From positions 156,118-220,117 of the forward strand of contig JAVBLU010000001.1 of the NCBI GenBank assembly GCA_031553225.1: 64,000 nucleotides of DNA, in the 5' to 3' direction. Shown here piece after piece: positions 9,699-18,209 of this stretch; position 1 is the first letter of the stretch, and each line of letters begins with the position of its first letter. A model generated the notes under the pieces. It was not told the DNA's origin, did not search any database, and was given only the letters and a program-made list of their open reading frames with translations. Origin of the DNA: JAVBLU01 sp031553225 (lineage in GTDB: Bacteria; Bacillota; Clostridia; Christensenellales; UBA1750). The translations under genes were made by a program, and so were the position numbers.

Positions 9699-10316
9699 TC
9701 AGGCGCTTTCGGGCGGTTTGTCGGGCTTGTCGGCCTTTTCCGCCGCGGCACCGTTGTAGCGCCGCATGGCGGCCTCAACGCCCTCCTGCAGGTACAGCTC
9801 CGCGGCGTCGGCTGCGCGCGCCTGCGCTTCCCGGGCGATGGGCTGCTCCTGAGGGGTGTAGCGGCCGGTCACCCATGCGCGCAGGTCGCGGTCCACGGGG
9901 GGCGAGCCGATGCCCAGGCGGATGCGCGGAAAATCCTCACGGCCGTAGATGAGGGTGATGTCGCGCATGCCGTTGTGCGTGCCCGACGACCCGGACGCGC
10001 GGATGCGCAGCCGCCCAAGGGGCAAGTCCAGATCGTCGTACACCACCAGAATGCGTTCTGGAGGGGTTTTGTACCACTGCGCGAGCGCCAGAACGGCCGC
10101 GCCCGACTCGTTCATGTACGTTTGCGGCTGGGCGAGCACCACCCGCTTGTCAAACAGCCGCTCCTCGCAGTACAGGCTCTTAAAGCCGCGCCTTTGCAGG
10201 CGCAGGCCGTGCCGTTCGCACAGAAGCTCCACGACATCAAACCCGGCGTTGTGCCGGGTATGGGCGTATTGCAGGCCGGGGTTGCCCAGCCCGATGATCA
10301 GGTACGGGGCGTCCAT
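9699..10316 (-). CDS. pth: Peptidyl-tRNA hydrolase
   Basis: Pth recycles peptidyl-tRNAs that drop off the ribosome, by cleaving the peptide-tRNA ester. The N-terminal LIIGLGNPG, the HNAGFDVV segment with the catalytic histidine, and the SGTHNGMRDI motif are all present. Start at ATG 10316, only 2 nt after the stop of the HAD gene, which suggests coupled translation; reading further upstream gives no family sequence. A charged, Pro/Lys-rich tail of about 15 residues extends the C terminus. Confidence 0.96.
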   Translation of the reverse strand: MDAPYLIIGLGNPGLQYAHTRHNAGFDVVELLCERHGLRLQRRGFKSLYCEERLFDKRVVLAQPQTYMNESGAAVLALAQWYKTPPERILVVYDDLDLPLGRLRIRASGSSGTHNGMRDITLIYGREDFPRIRLGIGSPPVDRDLRAWVTGRYTPQEQPIAREAQARAADAAELYLQEGVEAAMRRYNGAAAEKADKPDKPPESA

Positions 10317-10318
10317 GC

Positions 10319-11014
10319 TCAGAGCGCCTCGATGAAAGCGAGCAGTTCCGGCCAGGACCCGCGGCCGTCGCATGCCGAGCACCCCTCGTTCAACACGTGA
10401 TCGGTCACCAGGAAGGTCTTCATGCCCAGGCGGGCGGCGGGCGCCATGTCGTCCAGCTCATCGTTCCCCACCATCAGGCAGTCGGCGGGCTCAAGGCTCC
10501 CGGCGCGGCGAAGAACCTCGCGGTAATACCGCTCGTGCGGCTTGCACGAGCAGGAATCCTCATAGGCGGTGATCAGTTCAAACTCCTCGGGCGTAAATCC
10601 CGCCCAGCGCAGGCGCTCGCGGGTGGCCATGGCGGGAAATACCGGATTGGTGGCCAAAATGGCGCGATACCCCTTGGTGCGGCAGGCCTCCACGGCCGCG
10701 CGCGCGCCCGACACTGCGGGAAAAAACGCGCCCAATTTCGGAAACTCGGTTTGGTAAAAGGCCTCGAAACGCGCGCCCACCTCCTGCAAGGAGATGCCCG
10801 TACCTTCCTCAAAAGCCGCCCAGAACGCCGCCTCGTTGCTGCGGCCGTCGTCATGGTCGATCATGCGGTATGTGGCGTCCATGATGTCCTTGGCCGTCTG
10901 CCGGGGATCGCGCCCGGGCAGCACCTGGCTGACAGCGCGTATGTAGCGATGCTCGAACTCCTTCATGTCACAGGAGAGGAGCGTTCCGTCCAGGTCGAAG
11001 AGTACCGCTTTCAT
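10319..11014 (-). CDS. HAD-superfamily hydrolase
   Basis: Protein of 231 aa with motif I DLDGTLLS at residues 7-14, a helical cap, a motif II threonine/serine in ILATNPVFP, a lysine in SCKPHERYY and motif III VGNDELDDM. These are the marks of a HAD phosphatase. GAAGGA precedes ATG 11014. It sits between prs and pth where many Bacillota have ctc (ribosomal protein L25 family), so it may be a pathway-neutral insertion or a phosphatase connected with nucleotide metabolism. Substrate unknown. Confidence 0.88.
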   Translation of the reverse strand: MKAVLFDLDGTLLSCDMKEFEHRYIRAVSQVLPGRDPRQTAKDIMDATYRMIDHDDGRSNEAAFWAAFEEGTGISLQEVGARFEAFYQTEFPKLGAFFPAVSGARAAVEACRTKGYRAILATNPVFPAMATRERLRWAGFTPEEFELITAYEDSCSCKPHERYYREVLRRAGSLEPADCLMVGNDELDDMAPAARLGMKTFLVTDHVLNEGCSACDGRGSWPELLAFIEAL

Positions 11015-11089
11015 CCAACAACGTCCTTCACGCAGGGCGGCGGCCGCCCGCGGTGAAGCGGGAGGCTCTGCCGGAGCCCCTATCTTTGG

Positions 11090-12037
11090 TTATTCGTACA
11101 GGCCGGATATGGGCATATCCTCGTAGATGCGCTCGATGGCGTGTGCGAAGTAGTCCGCTACCGACAGGTAGCGGATTTTGGGCGAAGGCTGGCGCAGGGC
11201 GATCGTGTCCGCGCATACGATCTCCAAAATCGGGCTTTGCTCCAGGCGCTCTATGGCCGGCCCGGAGAACACGCCGTGCGTGCAGCAGGCGTACACCGAA
11301 GACGCGCCGTGCTCCAGCAGCGCTACGGCCCCGCCCACGATGGTGCCAGCCGTGTCGATCATGTCGTCCACGATGAGGGCACGCTTGCCGTGCACGTCGC
11401 CGATGATGTTCATCACCTCGGCCATGTTCGCCTTGGGCCGCCGCTTATCGATGATGGCGAGCGGAGCGGACAGGCGCGCCGCAAAAGCGCGCGCGCGGGC
11501 AACGCCGCCCAGATCCGGCGAGACAATCACCAGGTCCTCCCCCTCAAAGCGGCGCTTTAGGTAGTGGTTGGCCAGCGTGGGCACGCCGGGCAGATGATCC
11601 ACGGGGATGTCGAAGAACCCTTGGATCTGCGCGGCGTGCAGGTCCATGGTGAGCACGCGGTCCGCGCCCGCGGCAGTGATCAGGTCGGCCACGAGCCGGG
11701 CCGTGATCGGGTCGCGCGTGCGCACCTTGCGGTCCTGCCGGGCGTAGCCGTAGTAGGGCAGCACGGCCGTCACGCGCCCGGCGGAGGCTCTGCGTACCGC
11801 GTCGATCATGATGAGCAGCTCCATCAGGTGGTCATTGGCGGGCGTGGAGATGGACTGCACAAGGAAGACGTCGCAGCCGCGCACGGTCTCCTGGATGTTC
11901 AGGTTGATCTCGCCGTCGGAAAACCGGCTGACCATGCACGCCCCAAGCGGCAGGGACAGGGCGCGTGCGATGCCCTGCGCAAGCGGCTGGTTCGCATTGC
12001 CGCTAAACACCTTGATATTGGCGCGGTGCTCGTTCAT
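11090..12037 (-). CDS. prs: Ribose-phosphate pyrophosphokinase
   Basis: PRPP synthetase, 315 aa. It makes phosphoribosyl pyrophosphate from ribose 5-phosphate and ATP for purine, pyrimidine, histidine and NAD synthesis. Visible motifs: SRFSDGEINLNIQETVRG, the YYGYARQDRK ATP loop, DLHAAQIQGFF, and the PRPP loop VDDMIDTAGT. ATG 12037 overlaps the glmU stop in ATGA, so the two genes are translationally coupled. Full length, no missing residues seen. Confidence 0.97.
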   Translation of the reverse strand: MNEHRANIKVFSGNANQPLAQGIARALSLPLGACMVSRFSDGEINLNIQETVRGCDVFLVQSISTPANDHLMELLIMIDAVRRASAGRVTAVLPYYGYARQDRKVRTRDPITARLVADLITAAGADRVLTMDLHAAQIQGFFDIPVDHLPGVPTLANHYLKRRFEGEDLVIVSPDLGGVARARAFAARLSAPLAIIDKRRPKANMAEVMNIIGDVHGKRALIVDDMIDTAGTIVGGAVALLEHGASSVYACCTHGVFSGPAIERLEQSPILEIVCADTIALRQPSPKIRYLSVADYFAHAIERIYEDMPISGLYE

Positions 12038-13416
12038 AACAGGCCTTCCGCCTTTCGTCTGGCCACCCAGCCTTCTTTTGTTACCTGACGACCGCGGGCC
12101 ACGGCCAGAGCGCCGGGGGGCACGTCCTGCGTAAGGGTGGATCCGGCGGCCACGTACGCGTCCTCGCCCACGGTGATCGGGGCAACCAGGTTCGTGTTGC
12201 AGCCGATGAACGCGCCGTCCTTCACCACGGTACGGTTCTTTTTCTTGCCGTCGTAGTTGCCCGTAACCACGCCGCACCCAAGGTTCACCCGCGCGCCGAT
12301 GTCCGCGTCGCCCACGTAGGCGAGGTGCGACACCTTGGCCCCGTCGGCGATGCTGGCGTTCTTCACCTCCACAAAATCGCCCACGCGGCAGCCCCTGCCC
12401 ACCACGGCATGCGGGCGCAGATAGGCGAACGGCCCCACCTTGGTGCCCTCGCCCACTTCGGCCTGCACAAGCACGCTGGACTCCACGCTCACCCCGTCGT
12501 GCAAAACGGTGTTTTCCAGGCGGCAGCCTGGCAGAAGCGTGCAGCCTCTGCCGATTACCGTGCCTTTTTGCAGGGTGCAGTTCGGATGAACGACCGTGTC
12601 CTCCCCGATGGAAACGCCTTCGTCGATGTAGACGGCGGCCGGATCGACCAGCGTAACGCCCGCCAGCATATGAGCGCGGTTGATGCGACTGCGCATGGCC
12701 GCGCAGGCCAGCGAAAGCTGCGCGCGGTCGTTCACGCCCAGGCCCTCGTCGGCGTCGGCGATGGGTATAATATCGATGCGCGCGCGCTGTTCGCGCAAAA
12801 CCGCGTATACGTCCGTGAGGTAGTACTCGCCCTGGGCGTTGTTCGTGGTGAGGGCGGGCAGCGCGCGCTCAAGCGCCGCGGGTGCAAAGGCATAGAAGGA
12901 GACGTTCACCTCGCGCACGGCGCGTTGCTCGTCCGTGCAGTCTTTATCCTCGCGCAAGGCCACAAACGCGCCCTGGCCGTCGCGCAGCACGCGCCCGTAT
13001 CCGGCCGGGTCCGCAAGGTGGGCGGTGGCCAGAGCGGCGTCCGCGCCCCCCTGGATGGCCGCAACAAGGCTCGCAATGGTGCCCTGGGAGACGAGCGGCT
13101 GATCCACCGCCAGCACCACCACCGGCCCGCCCCGCATGTCCACGCAGGGCATGGCCGCGGCTGTTGCCGCGCCGGTGCCCTTGCCCGCCTGGAGGTTCTG
13201 CACGGCGATGACCGCGCGCCCGCGCACATAGTCCGCCACCGGGCCCACGGCGTCCGACAGAACGATCACAGGTTTCGCTGCGCCCGCCGCGGCGCAGGCG
13301 TCCAGCGTCCAGTCCACCAAGGGTTTTCCGCACAGCTCGTGCAGAAGCTTGGGCGTCTTGGATTTCATGCGCAGGCCCTCGCCCGCAGCCAGGATCACCG
13401 CCTGGAACCCACTCAT
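12034..13416 (-). CDS. glmU: Bifunctional UDP-GlcNAc pyrophosphorylase / GlcN-1-P acetyltransferase
   Basis: GlmU, 460 aa. It acetylates glucosamine 1-phosphate and then couples it to UTP to give UDP-GlcNAc, the precursor of peptidoglycan. The N-terminal nucleotidyltransferase domain starts with VILAAGEGLRMKS and continues to about residue 230; the C-terminal half is a left-handed beta helix with hexapeptide repeats (IGEDTVVHPNCTLQKG and many more) ending with GCNTNLVAPITVGEDAYVAA. A GAGGGAGGATG site precedes ATG 13416. First gene of the operon; its promoter lies at 13507-13535. Confidence 0.97.
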   Translation of the reverse strand: MSGFQAVILAAGEGLRMKSKTPKLLHELCGKPLVDWTLDACAAAGAAKPVIVLSDAVGPVADYVRGRAVIAVQNLQAGKGTGAATAAAMPCVDMRGGPVVVLAVDQPLVSQGTIASLVAAIQGGADAALATAHLADPAGYGRVLRDGQGAFVALREDKDCTDEQRAVREVNVSFYAFAPAALERALPALTTNNAQGEYYLTDVYAVLREQRARIDIIPIADADEGLGVNDRAQLSLACAAMRSRINRAHMLAGVTLVDPAAVYIDEGVSIGEDTVVHPNCTLQKGTVIGRGCTLLPGCRLENTVLHDGVSVESSVLVQAEVGEGTKVGPFAYLRPHAVVGRGCRVGDFVEVKNASIADGAKVSHLAYVGDADIGARVNLGCGVVTGNYDGKKKNRTVVKDGAFIGCNTNLVAPITVGEDAYVAAGSTLTQDVPPGALAVARGRQVTKEGWVARRKAEGLL

Positions 13417-13453
13417 TTCGTCATCCTCCCTCGCCTAGCCAACAGCGCAAAAC

Positions 13454-13483
13454 CGGGTGATCGAACCAGCTTTCGTTCACCCG
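13454..13483 (-). promoter_or_regulatory. Leader hairpin upstream of glmU (possible attenuator)
   Basis: In the roughly 84-nt untranslated leader of glmU, CGGGTGA pairs with TCACCCG and an inner CGAA pairs with TTCG, around one mismatch. On the minus strand the stem is followed by GTTTTG, which resembles a weak intrinsic terminator. A role as attenuator is inference. Confidence 0.45.
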
Positions 13484-13506
13484 ACTTGTGTTTTCCAATT
13501 GCATCT

Positions 13507-13535
13507 ATTGTAGGCTGAAAAGAGAAGCGCGTCAA
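13507..13535 (-). promoter_or_regulatory. Sigma-A-type promoter for glmU operon
   Basis: On the minus strand TTGACG (13530-13535), a 17-nt spacer and TACAAT (13507-13512). The expected start of transcription is near 13500. Spacing and match are close to ideal for the housekeeping sigma factor. Confidence 0.8.
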
Positions 13536-13694
13536 GGCGAACAGCGCGCGGCGGCAGCCGCAACGTTTGTCGTTTTGGCGCGGCCGCCGCCGCCGGAACG
13601 ATGCAACTGTTTGCCTCCATAGTGCGTCTATGATAAGTGAAACGCCCGCGCGTAATGCGCATCACCCATGTCAACCCGTAAGGGGGATTCGCCC

Positions 13695-15083
13695 ATGAAC
13701 TGCAGCAAACGGGTTTATGCCCTTCTGCTCGGCGCACTCTTGCTGTCCGCGACCGTCACCGGGGCGCGCGCGGTTCCTTCCGTATCCCTGATCGCCTACG
13801 ACGCGGGCTGGTACGGAGCTTACGGGCTGATGGATGAAACCGGCGCTCGCATAACGCCGCCGGACTACAGCGCCGCGCCCTCCCCCGCCTACTACGACGC
13901 CGTGGACCCCGCTCAGGCGGGTTTTGGCGCGCCCGCGCGCTATATCGCGCAGCTGCCAGGCGGCGGCAACACCGTGCTGGACGAGCAGGGCCGCGAGATC
14001 GTGCAGCGCAATGTGTACCGGTACATACTCGCCTGCCCGGAGCGCCGCTTCCTCGGCCATCGCGCGGGCGGCGGGTACGATCTGCTGGACGACCAAGGCA
14101 AGCTCGTTCTCACTTTCGACAAAGAATACAGGAGCGTTTCTGCCGGCCTGGCGGGCCAGTTCATCGCGGAAACGGACAAGGGCTACATCCTGCTCGGTGC
14201 GGATGCGAAGCCTCTGACCGCCGCCTACCGCTCCCTCTTTCCCGGGCCCTACCCTTCCTCCGCCTACATCATACAAAAGGACGGTTCCGGCCGGCGCGGG
14301 GCGCTTGGTACGGACGGCGCGGAGCTTATACCCATCAAATACCGTACGGCCGTGTACTACAACGGCCTGTGCATCGTGCGCAACGACAGCGACGAGTATT
14401 TCCTCATCAACCGTGAGGAAAAGGCGCTCATTCCGCCCAAGAAGGGGCAGTTTATCAGCTTTACACGGTACCGCGGCCGCGACGTGGTCAGCGTGTACCA
14501 TCTGGACGAGGGCGGCAACCCGACAGGCGGCATGCTCTATGACTTTCAGATGCGCAAGCTCGTGGAAGCGCCTTATACGCACCTGATCGTGCGCGGTCCG
14601 GAGAAGGACGAGACGATCATCGACGTGCAGCAGACCAAATCTGTGTACGCCGGAGCTGCGGCCACCGCCGCCACGGTGAACATTGCCGTTAGCCCGGACG
14701 GCAACGCTCTGCCGGTATACGGCAGCCTGATCCAGCCGCTGGGGGCCGGAATCTATCTGGCCGAGGATCACACGAGCCAGGCGTCCAACGCCCGCTTGGT
14801 GGACGAGAAGGGCACGGTGCTTGCCCATGCGGCCGGCATCGAGCCGCTGATCGACGGCTACGTGCGCTTCCAGAACGGCGACGGGCAGGGCATCACAACC
14901 TGGGGCCTGATGACCGACAAAGGCGAAGTGCTGCTGGAGCCTGCGTACCGGGACGTGTCGGCGGAGCCGGGGCCCAACCCGGAGCGCATTTGCCTGATCA
15001 CGACGACGGACACGTTCATCTACGACCCGGTGACGGGAACGACGCTGCTCATGCGCACGCAGCGTTCCGTTCTGCCGGATTAA
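13695..15083 (+). CDS. Secreted WG-repeat-like protein of unknown function
   Basis: Protein of 462 aa with a Sec signal peptide (hydrophobic LLLGALLLSATVTGARA). The mature part has repeated short units of the type W/YGAYGLMDETG, DDQGKLVLTFDKEY and WGLMTDKGEVLLEPAYRDV, which are the hallmark of WG repeats; these probably form a beta-propeller or solenoid outside the cell. Start at ATG 13695 has an AAGGGGGA site; an upstream GTG would put nine residues before the signal peptide. It is followed after 13 nt by a PstS-like lipoprotein, so the two may act together at the surface. Function unknown. Confidence 0.75.
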   Translation: MNCSKRVYALLLGALLLSATVTGARAVPSVSLIAYDAGWYGAYGLMDETGARITPPDYSAAPSPAYYDAVDPAQAGFGAPARYIAQLPGGGNTVLDEQGREIVQRNVYRYILACPERRFLGHRAGGGYDLLDDQGKLVLTFDKEYRSVSAGLAGQFIAETDKGYILLGADAKPLTAAYRSLFPGPYPSSAYIIQKDGSGRRGALGTDGAELIPIKYRTAVYYNGLCIVRNDSDEYFLINREEKALIPPKKGQFISFTRYRGRDVVSVYHLDEGGNPTGGMLYDFQMRKLVEAPYTHLIVRGPEKDETIIDVQQTKSVYAGAAATAATVNIAVSPDGNALPVYGSLIQPLGAGIYLAEDHTSQASNARLVDEKGTVLAHAAGIEPLIDGYVRFQNGDGQGITTWGLMTDKGEVLLEPAYRDVSAEPGPNPERICLITTTDTFIYDPVTGTTLLMRTQRSVLPD

Positions 15084-15096
15084 GGAGGCGCGCAAC

Positions 15097-16098
15097 ATGA
15101 AGAAACCGCTCGCCCGCATGCTGTGCGTATCCCTTGCGCTGTGCGCCGCGCTGACGCTCGCCGCGTGCGATACGCCTGCGCCCGCGCCCTCGCCCTCGCC
15201 CACTCCGGCAGCCACGCCCGCGCCGTCCGCAACGGCCGCGCCCGCGCCCAAGCCCACGCCCACGCCGCCGCCTTCCCCGACACCCGAGCCCACACCTACG
15301 CCCGCACCTATCGTGCTCTCCGGGGCGCGCGTGTCCTTGTTCGCCGCCTTCCCTTACCGCAGCGTGGCGCTGGCCCTGGAGCAAAGTGTGAACGGCCTTA
15401 CCGGCGCGCAAGCGGACATCGCGCAGCCCGTGCTGCGCGACGACAGCGCGCGCATGAACATGGTTAACCGCGCGGATGGCCTGGCCCTGGTGGCCCAGTG
15501 CCCCGGCGAAAAGGCCCCGCAGCAGATTCTGGCGATGGAGCATCCGATCACCTTCGTGGATGTGTCCGCCGCGCCCATCGCGCGGGACGCCCTCGTGTTC
15601 CTCACAGGCGAGGGGAACAGCGTCGCCACGCTCACCTCTGCGCAGCTGAAGGACATCTACGCCGGCCGCGCCACGTCCTGGTCCGCCGCGGGCGGCAGCG
15701 GCGACGTGCTCCTCTTTTCGCCGACGGATCCAAAGACCTCCTGGAGCGGTCGCGCCGTCAAGGCCGCCTTCCTAGGCGATGAGCCCATGGCCGGCAACGC
15801 CGCGCAGGAAACGCTCCCCGCCGACTTTGTAAAGAGCGGCACGCTCATCGCCATGCCGTACAGTTACGCCGTAAACGACTACGCGCAAACCGGCTTCCGC
15901 ATGCTGGCCGTGGACGGGATCGCGCCCACGGCCGAGACGATCGCAAACGGCAAGTACCCCTTCGCCTGCGACGTGTACGCCGTATACCGTGCGGACACTC
16001 CGCAATACGCTCCGGCGCGCATGACGGCGGAGTACCTGCAAAGCCCGCCGGGCCAAAAATTTATCGCTTCCTGCGGGCTCGTTCCTTACTCTAGATAG
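15097..16098 (+). CDS. PstS-like (phosphate-type) periplasmic-binding-fold lipoprotein
   Basis: Protein of 333 aa with a lipobox LTLAAC, then a long Pro/Ala/Ser/Thr-rich spacer (about residues 26-70), then a PBP-like domain. The segment LKDIYAGRATSWSAAGG and the closing GQKFIASCGLVPYSR are typical of PstS-like binding proteins. No pst transport genes are near, so it may be a sensor or surface binding protein rather than part of a phosphate importer. GGAGG precedes the ATG. Its last 13 nt overlap, tail to tail, the end of the cobW frame. Confidence 0.75.
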   Translation: MKKPLARMLCVSLALCAALTLAACDTPAPAPSPSPTPAATPAPSATAAPAPKPTPTPPPSPTPEPTPTPAPIVLSGARVSLFAAFPYRSVALALEQSVNGLTGAQADIAQPVLRDDSARMNMVNRADGLALVAQCPGEKAPQQILAMEHPITFVDVSAAPIARDALVFLTGEGNSVATLTSAQLKDIYAGRATSWSAAGGSGDVLLFSPTDPKTSWSGRAVKAAFLGDEPMAGNAAQETLPADFVKSGTLIAMPYSYAVNDYAQTGFRMLAVDGIAPTAETIANGKYPFACDVYAVYRADTPQYAPARMTAEYLQSPPGQKFIASCGLVPYSR

Positions 16099-16394
16099 CG
16101 CAGCAGGCCTTCCACGTCCACATTCGAGCCGATCACCACGATCTGCCCGGCCGCGGCGGCCTCACAGGGCACAAGGCTCGTCTCGCCCGGCACATGCTGC
16201 AGCAGCTGCCATGCCCCGTCCACCAGGACGAAACCTTTGGCGCGCAGCACGCCCGGCGCGGCCGAAAGCGCCCGCAAAAAACCGTCCATCTGCCCGCGCG
16301 AGACGCTCGTCGGAACGGCGAGCGTCTCGGCGTCGAGGCCGAGCGCTTCGTGGCCGGGCCCGCCCTCGGGCGCGCAGGGCCGCCCTTGCGCGCA
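16086..16394 (-). pseudogene. CobW C-terminal domain, same frame beyond the amber codon
   Basis: This stretch continues the cobW reading frame after the TAG at 16395-16397 without a shift. It encodes CAQGRPCAPEGG, then an about 85-residue CobW_C domain (FLRALSAAPGVLRAKGFVLV, then QLLQHVPGE and GSNVDVEGLLRYLE) ending in TAA. No good start codon with a ribosome site lies at its beginning, so it is not an obvious independent gene. It would be made only if the amber codon is read through or is a sequence error. Confidence 0.7.
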
Positions 16395-17033
16395 CTACTC
16401 GCAGGCGCAGACGCTGCCGTGCTCGCCCTGCATGGCGTGGGCGAGCAGCGCCTGCGGCGTCACTTCGTCCCAGGGCGTAGAGATAAGCGCCGCGTGGGGC
16501 TGCAGGCGTTTTACGCCGCCCAGCGCGCGCCGCAGAACCACTGGATCGCACCCTCTGGTGCGGCTTAAAAAGATCGCTCCGGCCGCGCGAATCTGGTCGG
16601 CGTAAAAATCCGCGAAGCTTTTTAGATACGCGTCAAACCGGTTCACGTCCACGCACGCTGCGATCAGCCCGGTGGTGAACACGCCGCCCAGCTGCTTGCC
16701 GCCAAGCGCCGCGATGATGTCCGACAGCCGCCCCACGCCCGAGGGCTCCACCACCACGCGTTGCGGACGGTATTTGCGCAGGATGCGCAGAAGCTCTCGT
16801 TCAAAATCGTAGATGAGCGTGCAGCAGATGCAGCCGCTGGACAACTCCACCACGCGCGAGCCGCCGTCCTCCAGAACGCGCGCGTCGATGGACACGTCGC
16901 CGAACTCGTTCTCCACAATACACACGCTTCCCTCAGCCTGCCATACGGGTAGCAGACGGCGGATGAGCGTGGTCTTACCCGAGCCGAGAAACCCTGCCAC
17001 CACGTCGATGATCGGCTTACCCTGTTCCTGCAT
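16395..17033 (-). CDS. CobW/P47K-family GTPase, G domain (ends at in-frame amber)
   Basis: Zinc-chaperone-type GTPase (COG0523), 212 aa to the stop. Walker A GFLGSGKTT, the metal-binding GCICC motif, VEPSGVGR switch region and LSRTR in place of the usual NKxD are present. A strong AGGAGGTG site lies 4 nt before ATG 17033. The frame stops at TAG right after the Cys/His-rich HGSVCACE, and the missing C-terminal domain is found in the same frame directly downstream. COG0523 members in Zur regulons help deliver zinc to target enzymes when zinc is scarce, which fits its place after znuABC and fur. Confidence 0.85.
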   Translation of the reverse strand: MQEQGKPIIDVVAGFLGSGKTTLIRRLLPVWQAEGSVCIVENEFGDVSIDARVLEDGGSRVVELSSGCICCTLIYDFERELLRILRKYRPQRVVVEPSGVGRLSDIIAALGGKQLGGVFTTGLIAACVDVNRFDAYLKSFADFYADQIRAAGAIFLSRTRGCDPVVLRRALGGVKRLQPHAALISTPWDEVTPQALLAHAMQGEHGSVCACE

Positions 17034-17396
17034 GGGCACCTCCTGTGCGCGCTGTACTTGGCAGGCCGGGCAAATGCCGCGCACCTGCACGGATTGTACG
17101 CAAAAGCCCTCACCGCAGAGCGCGGTTTGCGCGGCGGCGGGCAGGGGCGTCGCGCGGTGGCACCGCGCGCACACCATGCGTCCGGCACGCGCCAGCTCCC
17201 AAAGATCGCCCGCCCCGCCCGGGACGCGACTCGCCAAAGCCTCCTGCTCCATGGCGACCAGGGCGCGGTACACCGTGGCCAGGGACACGGCCTCCCCGCA
17301 CGCCAGGAGCTGCTCGTGCAGAGCCTGCGCGGACATGGGCTCACCCCGCGCCAGAAGCGCGGCAAGCGCCCGCCGCTGCTTTGTCCAGCGCTGCAT
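17034..17396 (-). CDS. Fur-family regulator (Zur-like), frame runs into cobW
   Basis: Winged-helix repressor of about 121 residues. The DNA-recognition helix AVSLATVYRALVAME is typical of the Fur family, and the structural zinc site is seen as CARC and CPAC. The His-rich regulatory metal motif (usually HHHH/HDH before the first Cys pair) is not present; the segment reads ELARAGRMVCARC. There is no stop codon before the cobW ATG, so the frame is continuous with CobW. AGGGGGTGA precedes ATG 17396. The gene follows znuB by 11 nt. Most likely it represses this operon through the palindrome at 19977-20001. Confidence 0.8.
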
Positions 17397-17407
17397 GCTG
17401 TCACCCC

Positions 17408-18205
17408 CTACCGGCTTCGCCCCGCGAAGGGCAGGGAAGCGGCATAGGCCGCCGCGAGCAGCAGCACCACGGTTGCGCCGGACGCGCTGCCCAACGAATA
17501 CGACCAGATGACCCCCGCCGCGCCGCAGGCAAGCGCCAGCCCCATGGCCAGCAGCACGTAGCCGCGCGTGGTGCGGGCGATGTTGCGCGCCCCGGCCGCG
17601 GGAAGCACCATCAGGGCGTTCACGATCAACGCGCCCACCCAGCGGATGCCCGCCATCACCACAAGCGCCACCAGCGCGCCGAAGGCGGCCTCCAGCCACC
17701 ACACCCGCCCGCTGCGGCTCATGGAGAGCGGCCGGGAGAGCTGTGTGAGCGCCAGGCGGTTGTACAAAACGCCCAGCGCCACGCCTGCTGCGGCCAAAAT
17801 GGCCATCAGCTGCGCCACGTCCCGGCCGGACACGGACAGAAGGTCGCCCACGAGCACGTAGGTATAGCGCGCAAACCCGCCCCCGCGCGAGAGCAGCACG
17901 ATGCCAAGCGCCACGGCCGTGGAGGAGAATACGCCAATAGCCGTGTCTGCGCCCGCCGCGCCCTTGTTCTTCACCGCGACGAGCAGCACGGCCATGCACA
18001 CGGCAAAGCCGGTCATGGCCAGGAACGGGTCAGGCACGCCGAGCAGCACGCCGATGCCGATGCCGCACAGCGCCGCATGGGCGAGCGAGTCGGAAAAGAA
18101 GGCCATGCGGCCGTCCACCACAAGCGTTCCAACGAAGGCGAACATCGGCGCGATGCCCGCAATGGCCAGGAGCGCCAGACGCATAAAGCCGTATTCGTAC
18201 CACAT
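17408..18205 (-). CDS. znuB: Zinc/manganese ABC transporter permease
   Basis: Membrane protein of 265 aa of the ABC-3 permease family, with about eight hydrophobic segments. FVGTLVVDGRMAFFSDSLAHAALCGIG is the conserved entry region. It forms the channel for a divalent metal imported with ZnuC and ZnuA. Start at ATG 18205, 4 nt after the stop of the ATPase gene; upstream in-frame sequence is polar and unlike the family. Metal specificity (Zn rather than Mn) is inferred from the fur/cobW neighbours. Confidence 0.92.
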   Translation of the reverse strand: MWYEYGFMRLALLAIAGIAPMFAFVGTLVVDGRMAFFSDSLAHAALCGIGIGVLLGVPDPFLAMTGFAVCMAVLLVAVKNKGAAGADTAIGVFSSTAVALGIVLLSRGGGFARYTYVLVGDLLSVSGRDVAQLMAILAAAGVALGVLYNRLALTQLSRPLSMSRSGRVWWLEAAFGALVALVVMAGIRWVGALIVNALMVLPAAGARNIARTTRGYVLLAMGLALACGAAGVIWSYSLGSASGATVVLLLAAAYAASLPFAGRSR

Positions 18206-18209
18206 GCGC

